From contig NZ_JAUYOJ010000108.1 of assembly GCF_030697925.1 (NCBI RefSeq), positions 1 to 47,799 of the forward strand: a stretch of DNA of 47,799 bases, in the 5' to 3' direction. Position 1 is the stretch's first letter. Each line of letters starts with the position of its first letter. Source of the DNA: Phenylobacterium sp. (GTDB lineage: Bacteria; Pseudomonadota; Alphaproteobacteria; Caulobacterales; Caulobacteraceae). The notes under the pieces are model-generated. The model did no database searches and was not told the DNA's origin. It was given only the letters and a program-made list of their open reading frames with translations. The position numbers were made by a program, and so were the translations under genes. This document shows, in pieces, positions 28,879 to 36,589 of this stretch.

Positions 28879-29135
28879 CCATATCTCCCCCATAAGTTGA
28901 GCTTGAGCATAGCGCACGGGTTGCGTTCAGCGGGGCGCGGGCGTATCGTGCAAAGGTTGCAGTTGTTTCCGACAGACTCACAGTCCGGGGGGCACGCTGC
29001 CGACCATCTCGCCACTCCCATCGTGACCTCTTGGCCGGGCCCAGTTGCGCTCGCGAGACCTTCACATGAACGTCGCCGCCCGCGCTCCGGCCGGATCGCG
29101 TCCTTGCGACTGTTCCCTGAGAACGGAGAGACACC

Positions 29136-31454
29136 ATGGCCGTCCGTGAACCCAATGATCAGCCGCAGGACCGGGACGAAGACCGCCCCCTCAGCATCGC
29201 GGTGAAATTCCGCGAAATAGGACACAAACCTCCGAGCGCCCTGCGGGGGATCGAGGGACTGCTCGAACGCACGCGTCATAGCTCGGAGCCTCTGAAGCTC
29301 AGGCCGCTGTTCGAATCCAGTTCCCGCGGCCGGCTAGACGAACTGGTCGAACGCGCGCGGCGCAACGATCCGGCATACGAGCCGACGGACTTCAACTTCT
29401 GGACCCAGGTCACCTGTCCGGAGGACATCGAGGCCGAGGGCCTCGCCCAGGCGATCCGTCAATTGAAAGAGGTCGAGACCGCCTATGTCATGCGGCCGCT
29501 GCCACCACCGCTGGTCAATCCGCTCGACGATCCTCGATCGACCAACCAGGGCTATCTGGACACCGCGCCCAACGGCATCAACGCGCGCCACGCCTGGGCG
29601 TTCGCTGGCGGCGACGGGGCCGGAATCGGCTTCGTTGACCTGGAACAGGGCTGGAATCTCAACCACGAGGACTTGGCGGCGGCGAGCGTCAGTCTGATCT
29701 CGGGGATCAACAAGCAGTACTTCTCCCACGGCACCTCCGTACTGGGCGAAGTGCTGATGGTCGACAACATGCTGGGCGGCGTCGGCATCGCACCGGCCGC
29801 CAGCGGTCGCGTCATCTCCCAGCACCGTCCGAGCGGCTACAACACCGCCGACGCTATCGTCGACGCCGTCGCCAACATGGCGTTCGGCGACGTCCTGCTG
29901 CTGGAAGCCCAGGAGACCGACCCAGTCGGCGGCCAATACTTCTGGCCCGTGGAAATCGCCGACGCCAACTACGACGCCATCCGGCTAGGCTCGGCCCTTG
30001 GGATCGTGATCGTCGAGGCCGGATGCAACGGCGGCTACGACCTGGACGCCTACACAAACCTGGGCGGCCACCAGATCTTCAACCGCGCCTCGGCCGGCTT
30101 CCGCGACTCCGGGGCGATTATGGTCGGCGCCGCCTCGTCGGCCAGCCCGCACGTGCGGCTCGGCTTCTCCAACTTCGGCACGCGGGTCGACTGCTACGCC
30201 TGGGGCGAGAACATCGACACCACCACGACCAACAGCGCCGGCACCGACAACACGCTCTACACGACGGGCTTCAACGGGACCTCGGGCGCCTCGCCGATCG
30301 TGGTCGGCGCCGCGCTGATCGTCCAGGGCATGGCCGAGGCCTCGCTCGGCTACCGGTTCAGCCCGCGGGAGCTGCGTGAGGTCCTGCGGATGGACGGCAC
30401 GCCCTCGGCGAACCCACCGGCCGACCTGATCGGGGTGATGCCCGACCTCAACGCGATCATCACCAACGGCCATCTGAACCTCGCCCCCGACCCCTACCTG
30501 CGCGACTATGTAGGCGACGATGGCGACCCGACTTCCGGCATGGTTTCGTCGAGCCCCGACATCATCGTGCGCCACGCGCCGGTGGCCGACCCGCAGGCGG
30601 CCTACGGCGCGGGCAGCGGGACCGAGAACGACGGCAACCTGTCCCAGGTCGTCGAAACCGGCCACGACCACACGCTCTATGTCCGGCTGCAGAACCGCGG
30701 CGGCTCGACGGCGGCGCCGGTCGACGTCGATCTCTATTGGTCGCCGCCGGCGACACTGGTGACGCCTAACCTGTGGAACTTCATCGGCGCGGTCGGCCTG
30801 CCCACCTTGCCGACCGGCAATGTTCTGACGGTGTCCGGCCCGGTCACCTGGCCTCAGGCCGCCATACCCGGCCCGGGCCACTATTGTTTCGTCGCCGTGG
30901 CCGGGTCACCGCTGGATCCGAAGCCGGACCCGACAGCCTTCATCACCTTCGACAACTTCGTCACCTATGTGGAGAACAACAACAACGTCGCCTGGCGGAA
31001 TTTCAACGTCGTCGCGGGACCGCCGTCGACCGACGGACCTCCAGGCTTCCACGCTCTGCCGTTCCTGGCGCCCGGCGCCTTCGACACCAGCCGCCGGTTC
31101 GCCCTGGAGACCATCGGCCGCCTGCCGAAGGGCAGCCGCGCCATTCTGGAAACGCCGGAATGGCTGGCCGAGGCCCTGCGGCCGCACCCTGTGCGGGTGC
31201 AACACGACGAGAAGCGCAGGGTGGCCCGCATTTCGCTGAATCCACACGGGGTGCAGCGGATCGGCGAGGCGATCCTGCACGCCAAGTCGAAGGCCGAGTG
31301 CCGCCTGCTGGTCTCGATACCCGAGGAGGCGAACCGACACGGCTACGAGATCGCGGTTCGCCAGCTCTACAAGAACCGCGAGGTCGGCCGCGTGACGTGG
31401 CGCTTCCCTGGGAAGGCGGAAAGGCAAGACGGGAAGGATCGCGGCAAGGCCTGA
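29136..31454 (+). CDS. Divergent S8 (subtilisin-like) serine peptidase
   Basis: A 772-residue protein. Residues 1-135 form a non-catalytic N-terminal region without a signal peptide. The S8 domain (about 140-440) has D168 in IGFVDLEQGW, H198 in YFSHGTSV, the probable oxyanion N298 in EAGCNGG, and S383 in FNGTSGASP, so the triad is complete, though the Asp motif is DLE instead of DTG and a Cys is inserted before the Asn. About 440-650 look like a CARDB-type beta-sandwich (HTLYVRLQNRGGSTAAPVDVDLYW, in part). The remainder is unassigned. CGGAGAG precedes the ATG. It stands alone, with a hairpin after it. Its location and target are unknown. Confidence 0.82.
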   Translation: MAVREPNDQPQDRDEDRPLSIAVKFREIGHKPPSALRGIEGLLERTRHSSEPLKLRPLFESSSRGRLDELVERARRNDPAYEPTDFNFWTQVTCPEDIEAEGLAQAIRQLKEVETAYVMRPLPPPLVNPLDDPRSTNQGYLDTAPNGINARHAWAFAGGDGAGIGFVDLEQGWNLNHEDLAAASVSLISGINKQYFSHGTSVLGEVLMVDNMLGGVGIAPAASGRVISQHRPSGYNTADAIVDAVANMAFGDVLLLEAQETDPVGGQYFWPVEIADANYDAIRLGSALGIVIVEAGCNGGYDLDAYTNLGGHQIFNRASAGFRDSGAIMVGAASSASPHVRLGFSNFGTRVDCYAWGENIDTTTTNSAGTDNTLYTTGFNGTSGASPIVVGAALIVQGMAEASLGYRFSPRELREVLRMDGTPSANPPADLIGVMPDLNAIITNGHLNLAPDPYLRDYVGDDGDPTSGMVSSSPDIIVRHAPVADPQAAYGAGSGTENDGNLSQVVETGHDHTLYVRLQNRGGSTAAPVDVDLYWSPPATLVTPNLWNFIGAVGLPTLPTGNVLTVSGPVTWPQAAIPGPGHYCFVAVAGSPLDPKPDPTAFITFDNFVTYVENNNNVAWRNFNVVAGPPSTDGPPGFHALPFLAPGAFDTSRRFALETIGRLPKGSRAILETPEWLAEALRPHPVRVQHDEKRRVARISLNPHGVQRIGEAILHAKSKAECRLLVSIPEEANRHGYEIAVRQLYKNREVGRVTWRFPGKAERQDGKDRGKA

Positions 31455-31468
31455 CCGCCACAGCCGCT

Positions 31469-31501
31469 CCGACGACGCCGCGCCCTCAACGGCGTCGTCG
31501 G
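31469..31501 (+). terminator. 12-bp perfect hairpin after the subtilase gene
   Basis: CCGACGACGCCG (31469-31480) and CGGCGTCGTCGG (31490-31501) pair perfectly across a 9-base loop, 15 bp after the stop codon. No T tract follows, so it may terminate weakly or protect the mRNA 3' end. Confidence 0.5.
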
Positions 31502-31542
31502 GCCGCGCCCTCTGGGAACGGGTCTCGTATGTTTCCCGAGCA

Positions 31543-31590
31543 TCGAAACGTCCTCCTCCCCCGCTGCAATGCGCATGGGAGAGGAGGACG
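31543..31590 (-). terminator. Hairpin terminator after serA
   Basis: CGTCCTCCTC (31549-31558) pairs with GAGGAGGACG (31581-31590). Read on the minus strand, the stem ends in TTTCG, a short U run. It begins 7 bp after the serA stop at 31597, so it most likely ends the serine operon and insulates it from the convergent subtilase gene. Confidence 0.55.
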
Positions 31591-31596
31591 GAAGGG

Positions 31597-33171
31597 TCAG
31601 AACCGCAGGGTGCGGGCTTCCTTGACGTGGGGCAGGGCGCGGATCTTGGCGATCAGGCCGTCGGTGGGATTCTGGTCGATGCCGACCAGGGCGATGGCGT
31701 CCTCACCGGCCGAGACCCGGCCCAGATTGAAGGTGGCGATGTTGACCCCCGTGTCGGCCAGCAGGGCCCCCAGCGCGCCGATGAAGCCCGGCTTATCGAG
31801 GTTGTTCACATAGAGCATGGTCGTGCCGAACGGCGCATCGAGGTCCATGCCCTTGACCTCGATGATCCGCGGAGTGCCGGCCATGACCGAGCCGGCGAAG
31901 GAGCGCTTGCCCAGCGAGGTGGTGACGGTGATCCGCACCAGGCTCTCATAGATCGGGCTATCGTCCTGCTTGCTCTCCGAGACCGTAATGCCGCGCTCCT
32001 TGGCCACGGCAGGGGCCGAGACCATGTTCACGTCCTCCAGCATCGGACGCAGCACGCCCGCCAGGGCCGCGGCGGTAAGCGGGCGGGTGTTGAGGTTGGC
32101 GACCTCGCCCTCATAGGCGATGTCCACAGCCTTGACCTCGACGTCGACCATTTGGCCGGCGAAGGCGCCCAGGCGTTCGGCGAGCGCGATGAAGGGCTTC
32201 AGCTTCGGGGCTTCGTCGGCAGTCACCGAAGGACTGTTCAGCGCATTGGAGACCGCGCCGGTGAGCAGGTAGTCGCTCATCTGCTCGGCGACCTGCAGGG
32301 CTACGTTCTCTTGGGCCTCCAGGGTCGAGGCGCCCAGGTGAGGGGTCGCGATGAAGTTCGCCGCGCCGAACAGGATGTTTTCCTTGGCCGGCTCCTCGAT
32401 GAAGACGTCGAAGGCCGCGCCGCCGATGTGGCCGTCGTCCAGGCCCTTGCGCAGGGCCGCCTCGTCCACCAGGCCGCCGCGGGCGCAGTTGACGATCAGC
32501 ACGCCCTTCTTGGTCTTGGCCAGGTTCTCGGCCGACAGGATGTTGCGGGTCTTCTCGGTGAGCGGGGTGTGCAGGGTGATGACGTCGGCGCGGGCCAGCA
32601 GGTCCTCCAGCTCGACCTTCTCCACCCCAATCTCCACGGCGCGCTCGGCCGAGAGGAACGGGTCGTAGGCCACCACCTTCATCTTCAGGCCGTTGGCACG
32701 GTCGGCGACGATGCCGCCGATGTTGCCGGCGCCGATCAGGCCGAGTGTCTTGGCGTAGAGCTCCACGCCCATGAAGCGGTTCTTCTCCCACTTGCCGGCC
32801 TGGGTGGAGACGTCGGCGGCGGGGAGTTGGCGGGCGAGCGCGAACATCATGGCGATGGCGTGCTCGGCGGTGGTGATCGAGTTCCCGAAGGGGGTGTTCA
32901 TCACCACGATCCCCTTGGAGGTCGCTGCGGGGATGTCGACATTGTCCACGCCGATGCCGGCGCGGCCGATGACCTTGAGGTTTCCGGCGGCGGCGATGAC
33001 GTCCTTGTCGGCCTTGGTGGCCGAGCGGACGGCCAGGCCGTCATAGTCGCCGATGATCTTGAGCAGTTCGTCCTTGGTGAGGCCGGTCTTCACATCGGCG
33101 GCGACACCGCGCTGTTTGAAGATCTCGATGGCGGCGGGGCTGAGTTTGTCGGCGATCAGTACGCGGGGCAT
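31597..33171 (-). CDS. serA: D-3-phosphoglycerate dehydrogenase
   Basis: Oxidises 3-phosphoglycerate to phosphohydroxypyruvate, the committed step of serine synthesis. The 524 residues make it the long form: a substrate/Rossmann pair with GRAGIGVDNVDI, LGLIGAGNIGGIVA, the catalytic-site segments VNCARGGLVDEAAL and ATPHLGAST, then an intervening domain (about 315-450), and a C-terminal ACT domain starting near TTMLYVNNLDKPGFIGALGALL (in part). The ACT domain normally senses serine, so feedback control is likely. AAGGA lies about 10 bases before the ATG. It follows serC by 85 bp on the same strand, forming a serC-serA operon. Confidence 0.96.
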   Translation of the reverse strand: MPRVLIADKLSPAAIEIFKQRGVAADVKTGLTKDELLKIIGDYDGLAVRSATKADKDVIAAAGNLKVIGRAGIGVDNVDIPAATSKGIVVMNTPFGNSITTAEHAIAMMFALARQLPAADVSTQAGKWEKNRFMGVELYAKTLGLIGAGNIGGIVADRANGLKMKVVAYDPFLSAERAVEIGVEKVELEDLLARADVITLHTPLTEKTRNILSAENLAKTKKGVLIVNCARGGLVDEAALRKGLDDGHIGGAAFDVFIEEPAKENILFGAANFIATPHLGASTLEAQENVALQVAEQMSDYLLTGAVSNALNSPSVTADEAPKLKPFIALAERLGAFAGQMVDVEVKAVDIAYEGEVANLNTRPLTAAALAGVLRPMLEDVNMVSAPAVAKERGITVSESKQDDSPIYESLVRITVTTSLGKRSFAGSVMAGTPRIIEVKGMDLDAPFGTTMLYVNNLDKPGFIGALGALLADTGVNIATFNLGRVSAGEDAIALVGIDQNPTDGLIAKIRALPHVKEARTLRF

Positions 33172-33256
33172 GGGGCGGTGTCCTTGGCAGGATGAGGGGT
33201 AGGCGTCCCCGCCGCGGCCGGAGTCCGGGCGCGAAGGGGACGCGGGATCAGGGGAG

Positions 33257-34426
33257 TCAGGCGGTCTGGAGCGCTTCGAGGGTCGAGGCGAAGGCCCAGT
33301 CGAGCCAGGGGGTCAGGGCCTCGATGTCGGAGGTCTCCACCGTGGCGCCGCACCAGATCCGAAGACCGGCCGGGGCGTCGCGATAGCCGCCGATGTCCAG
33401 CGCCGCGCCTTCCTTCTCGAGGGCGGAGGCCAGCTTCTTGGCGAAGTCGGCCTGGGCCTCGTCGGAGAGCGCGGTGATGCGGGCGTCGACCACCTTGAGG
33501 CAGACCGAGGTGTTGGACCGCGTCGCGGGATCGGCGGCGAGGAACTCCACCCAGCCCGTACGTTCCACCCACTCGGCCAGGGCCGCCAGGTTTGCGTCGG
33601 CGCGGCGCTGCATCTCGGCTAGACCGCCGATGGAGGCGCCCCACTTGAGCGCGTCGATGGCGTCTTCCACGCAGAGCATGGACGGCGTGTTGATGGTGGC
33701 GCCCTCAAAGATGTCGCGCGACAGCTTGCCGGCCTTGGTCATCCGGAAGAGCTTGGGCATCGGCCAGGCCGGGGTGTGGCTCTCCAGCCGCTCGACGGCG
33801 CGGGGCGAGAGGATCAGCACGCCGTGTGCGCCCTCGCCGCCCAGCGCCTTCTGCCAGGAGAAGGTCACCACATCGAGCTTGGGCCAGTCGAGGTCCTGGG
33901 CGAAGGCGGCGCTGGTGGCGTCGCAGATCACGATGCCTTCACGGTCGGCGGCGATGAAGTCGGCGTTGGGAACCCGGACCCCCGAGGTGGTGCCGTTCCA
34001 GGTGAACACCAGGTCGGCGTCCTTGCGAACCTTGGAGAGGTCCGGCAGTTCGCCATAGGGGGCGTCCAGCACTTCGGCCGGCAGCTTGAGCTGCTTGGTC
34101 ACGTCGGTGACCCAGTCCTTGCCGAAGCTCTCGAAGGCCAGGAGCTGGACCGGCTTGGGGCCCAGCATCGACCACATCGCCATCTCGACGGCTCCGGTGT
34201 CGGAACCGGCCACGATGCCGATCAGGTAGTCCTCCGGAACCTCCAGCACCTGGCGGGTGCGGTCGATCGCCTCTTGCAGGCGCGCCTTGCCCAGCTTCGA
34301 CCGATGCGAGCGGCCGAGGACGGCGTTCTGGAGATTTTGGGGATTCCATCCGGGGCGCTTGGCGCACGGGCCGGAAGAAAACTCGGGGCGAGCCGGGCGC
34401 ATTGCCGGCGTGGCGAGGGTCGTCAT
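33257..34426 (-). CDS. serC: Phosphoserine aminotransferase
   Basis: A PLP enzyme that transfers an amino group from glutamate to phosphohydroxypyruvate. The 389 residues are of the alphaproteobacterial SerC type, with [12 protein letters not shown] at the start, the RSHRSKLGK loop (about 39-47), [16 protein letters not shown], and the PLP lysine K193 in [15 protein letters not shown] chose the ATG at 34426 because GGGAGA lies 6-7 bases upstream; another ATG 15 bp before it overlaps that site. Much longer open frame exists upstream but crosses the structured leader at 34458-34511. serA follows, so both steps are made from one transcript. Confidence 0.94.
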   Translation of the reverse strand: MTTLATPAMRPARPEFSSGPCAKRPGWNPQNLQNAVLGRSHRSKLGKARLQEAIDRTRQVLEVPEDYLIGIVAGSDTGAVEMAMWSMLGPKPVQLLAFESFGKDWVTDVTKQLKLPAEVLDAPYGELPDLSKVRKDADLVFTWNGTTSGVRVPNADFIAADREGIVICDATSAAFAQDLDWPKLDVVTFSWQKALGGEGAHGVLILSPRAVERLESHTPAWPMPKLFRMTKAGKLSRDIFEGATINTPSMLCVEDAIDALKWGASIGGLAEMQRRADANLAALAEWVERTGWVEFLAADPATRSNTSVCLKVVDARITALSDEAQADFAKKLASALEKEGAALDIGGYRDAPAGLRIWCGATVETSDIEALTPWLDWAFASTLEALQTA

Positions 34427-34457
34427 AGCGATGTCTCCCATCCTTACAGATGAGCAG

Positions 34458-34511
34458 CGCCCCGTTGGGGGGGCGTGGCCCGCCGCGGAGAAACCCTGGT
34501 TTCCGCCGCGG
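34458..34511 (-). promoter_or_regulatory. Structured serC leader RNA (two hairpins)
   Basis: On the minus strand the transcript meets a first stem, CCGCGG plus GGTTTC pairing with GAAACC plus CCGCGG across a small internal loop (34511-34483), then a second, CGCCCC with GGGGCG (34475-34458). The ribosome site and ATG follow 30-45 bases later. A conserved RNA called the serC motif has been reported before alphaproteobacterial serC genes; this has the right place, but I cannot confirm the match without a covariance model. Confidence 0.45.
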
Positions 34512-34599
34512 ATCAAGCGAAAGTTTTCGAAACCCGATGTGAGCGGAACTGATGACGCGACCGCTTGGTGCGCGGCGCGACCCGTGATCTCAAGGTTAG

Positions 34600-35514
34600 A
34601 TGACGAGCCGCCCGCAACCGATCGACTGGCTGGTGATGGCCTTCCTCGTGATCGCCTGGGGCTCGGCCTTCGCCGCCCTGAAGATCGCCGTGGAGTACAT
34701 CTCGCCGGTCTGGAACGCGGCCCTGCGGCTATGGATCGCGGTGGCGACCTTGGCCGTTGCATTGGCCATCCAGCGCCAGAGACTGCCGCCGCCGAGCGAC
34801 CCGGCCTGGCGATTCTATGCGGTGGTCGGCATGGTCGGCATGGCCGCGCCCTTCGTTCTGTTCGCCTATGCGGCCCAGAGCCTGCCCTCGGCGGTGAACG
34901 CCATGTGCAACGGCGCCTCGCCGATCTTCACCGCCGCCCTGGCGCACGTCTTCGTGGCGGGCGACCGGCTGACCCTGCAGCGCAGCGCCGGGGTCGGGCT
35001 GGGTTTCGTGGGGCTGGCGGTGCTGCTGGCGCCCAAGCTGATGGGCGGGCTGACCGTGGAGGCCGTGGCCATGATGGCCGCCCTGGGCGCAGCGTTGCTC
35101 TATGCGGTGGCCAATGTGGTGACCAAGCACGCGCCGGCCGTAGCGGCCACCGCCGGCGCCCTGATGATGTCCCTCTGGGGCGCGGCCTACGCTACCGCGG
35201 CGGCCATGTTCACGGCGCCCCTGCCCGCCTGGCCGCCGCTGCCCGCCCTGATCGCGGTCGTCGCCCAGGGCGTCTTCCCCGCGGGCCTAGCCACCATCGG
35301 CTGGGTGTTCCTGATCCAGCGGCGCGGGCCGCTGTTCGTGTCGCTGTCGATCTATCTGGCGCCGCTGTGGGCGACCGCGGTCGGGATGACCTTCCTGGGC
35401 GAGCGGCCGAGTTGGACGGCGTTCGTGGCCCTGGGCCTGATCCTGGCCGGGGTGGCCCTGGCTACACTGGAGCGGCGCGGACTTACGCCGCCGGCGCCTT
35501 CGAGGCGTCCTTGA
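34600..35514 (+). CDS. EamA/DMT-family transporter
   Basis: A drug/metabolite transporter of 304 residues with about ten predicted membrane helices in two EamA repeats (about 8-140 and 148-292). Helix one is [21 protein letters not shown], a common DMT opening. Further hydrophobic segments include [29 protein letters not shown] and [17 protein letters not shown]. It lies divergent from serC, which invites the idea of amino acid or metabolite export, but DMT substrates cannot be told from sequence. Its last 32 bp overlap the convergent membrane-protein gene. Confidence 0.87.
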   Translation: MTSRPQPIDWLVMAFLVIAWGSAFAALKIAVEYISPVWNAALRLWIAVATLAVALAIQRQRLPPPSDPAWRFYAVVGMVGMAAPFVLFAYAAQSLPSAVNAMCNGASPIFTAALAHVFVAGDRLTLQRSAGVGLGFVGLAVLLAPKLMGGLTVEAVAMMAALGAALLYAVANVVTKHAPAVAATAGALMMSLWGAAYATAAAMFTAPLPAWPPLPALIAVVAQGVFPAGLATIGWVFLIQRRGPLFVSLSIYLAPLWATAVGMTFLGERPSWTAFVALGLILAGVALATLERRGLTPPAPSRRP

Positions 35515-35941
35515 CCCGCGCGCGCCACGAGACGATCGCCCCAGCGGTCAGGCAGATCAGGATGGCGTAGAGATTGACGTTGTTGATCAGGCGGTGGAGC
35601 GCGTCCACGTCGCGGCCGGTCACCAGGTAAAACGAGTGCAGGCTGAACTGGGCCGCCTGGAACATCAGCGCCCCGCCCAGCCAGAGGCTGGCGTAGCGCA
35701 CCGCGATGGCCAACAGCCCGACCGCGGTCAGGCCATCGCCGACCAACTGGGCGATGGGCATGAAGGTGCTGAAGCTTGAAGGCAGAAGGCGGCCCAATTC
35801 CCAGAGCAGCGCGAAGCCCAGGATCAGCATGGCGCCAAGGCGCTCGGCGGGGCCACCCTTCCAGAGGGCGAAGCCGCAGGCGCTCAACATCAGGACCAGG
35901 AAGAGGGCCCAGAAGAGCAGATGGATGATTACGTCCGACAT
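35483..35941 (-). CDS. Small integral membrane protein of unknown function
   Basis: A 152-residue protein with about four or five membrane helices: IIHLLFWALFLVLMLSACGFAL (about 4-26, in part), LGAMLILGFALLWELG, LVGDGLTAVGLLAIAVRYASL, and AILICLTAGAIVSW near the C-terminus. I do not recognise a family. Its ribosome site AGGGG is contained in the right arm of a perfect 12-bp palindrome (35945-35974), so translation or transcription is probably controlled there. The 3' end overlaps the convergent EamA gene. Confidence 0.7.
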   Translation of the reverse strand: MSDVIIHLLFWALFLVLMLSACGFALWKGGPAERLGAMLILGFALLWELGRLLPSSFSTFMPIAQLVGDGLTAVGLLAIAVRYASLWLGGALMFQAAQFSLHSFYLVTGRDVDALHRLINNVNLYAILICLTAGAIVSWRARVKDASKAPAA

Positions 35942-35944
35942 GCA

Positions 35945-35974
35945 TTGCGCCCCTAACCGGGATTAGGGGCGCAA
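35945..35974 (-). promoter_or_regulatory. Perfect 12-bp inverted repeat covering a ribosome-binding site
   Basis: TTGCGCCCCTAA (35945-35956) and TTAGGGGCGCAA (35963-35974) pair perfectly around CCGGGA. Only 3 bp separate it from the start codon at 35941, and the AGGGG Shine-Dalgarno bases lie in the stem on the minus strand. It could be an RNA switch, a dimeric repressor operator, or the terminator of the gene at 36007-36342; no U run follows, which argues against the last. Confidence 0.6.
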
Positions 35975-35996
35975 CACCAGTTAAACTATTGCAACC

Positions 35997-36017
35997 AAGT
36001 CGGAGGTTAGCCGACTT
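35997..36017 (-). terminator. Short hairpin at the stop of the 111-residue gene
   Basis: AAGTCGG (35997-36003) and CCGACTT (36011-36017) form a 7-bp stem whose loop contains the TAA stop codon. No U tract follows. It may be a weak terminator or mRNA end structure. Confidence 0.35.
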
Positions 36018-36342
36018 CGCGCATGAGGGTCTTTTGAACGCGGAGGGCCATGGGCGGCTTTTCGTAGCCGTTCATCTTGGTCCGCACGCCCAGGCGAAGC
36101 TGAGCTTCGGCCAGTTCGTTGTGCACACCCACCATCGCGGTGCGAGCTTCGCTGAGCGCCTTGACGGCCGCCATCAGCTTCACCTGCACGTCGTCGGCGA
36201 ACACCATCGACACCTTCACGTCCTGACGGGCCTTCAGGAGGTCCGCCATCAGTTCGGCGGCTTCAACCATGGCTTGGTCGACCGCCGCTTCCGTCGAGAA
36301 CAGTTTGGTCGCGACACGTTGTGCGACAAACGCCTTTTCCAT
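36007..36342 (-). CDS. Conserved-looking small helical protein, unknown function
   Basis: A 111-residue, mostly alpha-helical soluble protein with no signal peptide or membrane segment. It opens MEKAFVAQRVATKLFSTEAAVDQAM; the middle, LMADLLKARQDVKVSMVFADDV and KLMAAVKALSEARTAMVGVHNELAEAQ, looks like two or three amphipathic helices, and the tail is RLGVRTKMNGYEKPPMA. I do not assign a family. The ATG at 36342 has GAGGGGG about 7 bases upstream; an upstream extension of 13 codons has none. It is the nearest gene to the divergent hybrid kinase at 36590, with 247 bp between them, so a signalling link is conceivable but unproven. Confidence 0.72.
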   Translation of the reverse strand: MEKAFVAQRVATKLFSTEAAVDQAMVEAAELMADLLKARQDVKVSMVFADDVQVKLMAAVKALSEARTAMVGVHNELAEAQLRLGVRTKMNGYEKPPMALRVQKTLMREVG

Positions 36343-36589
36343 GGGAAACCCCCTCAGTGGAATTAACTTACCGGAAGCCAAGGTAAACCAGAGGTTAAGG
36401 ACCGTCTAATAGATTCACGTTCGGTTAACTATGATTGCCCGCGACAACTGCGCGCACCGGTTGTGACTGTGTCGGAAAGGCAACAGATTCTGCCGGATTC
36501 CCCCCACAGGCGAGGTCCGAGCGGGACCGTGGAAGCAAACCGTTAGGGGAAATCGACTAGGTAAAGCGCTTGATAGAACGCCGAGCGCC

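Noticed and set aside
34427..34762. Long N-terminal extension of SerC
   Set aside because: It crosses the promoter region, the leader hairpins and the start of the divergent EamA gene and has no SerC similarity; the ATG at 34426 has a good ribosome site.
36384..36398. CtrA-like site, on the minus strand TTAA-N7-TTTA, before the gene at 36007-36342
   Set aside because: One mismatch from TTAA-N7-TTAA in an AT-rich stretch is weak evidence and could be chance; no other cell-cycle signal was seen.
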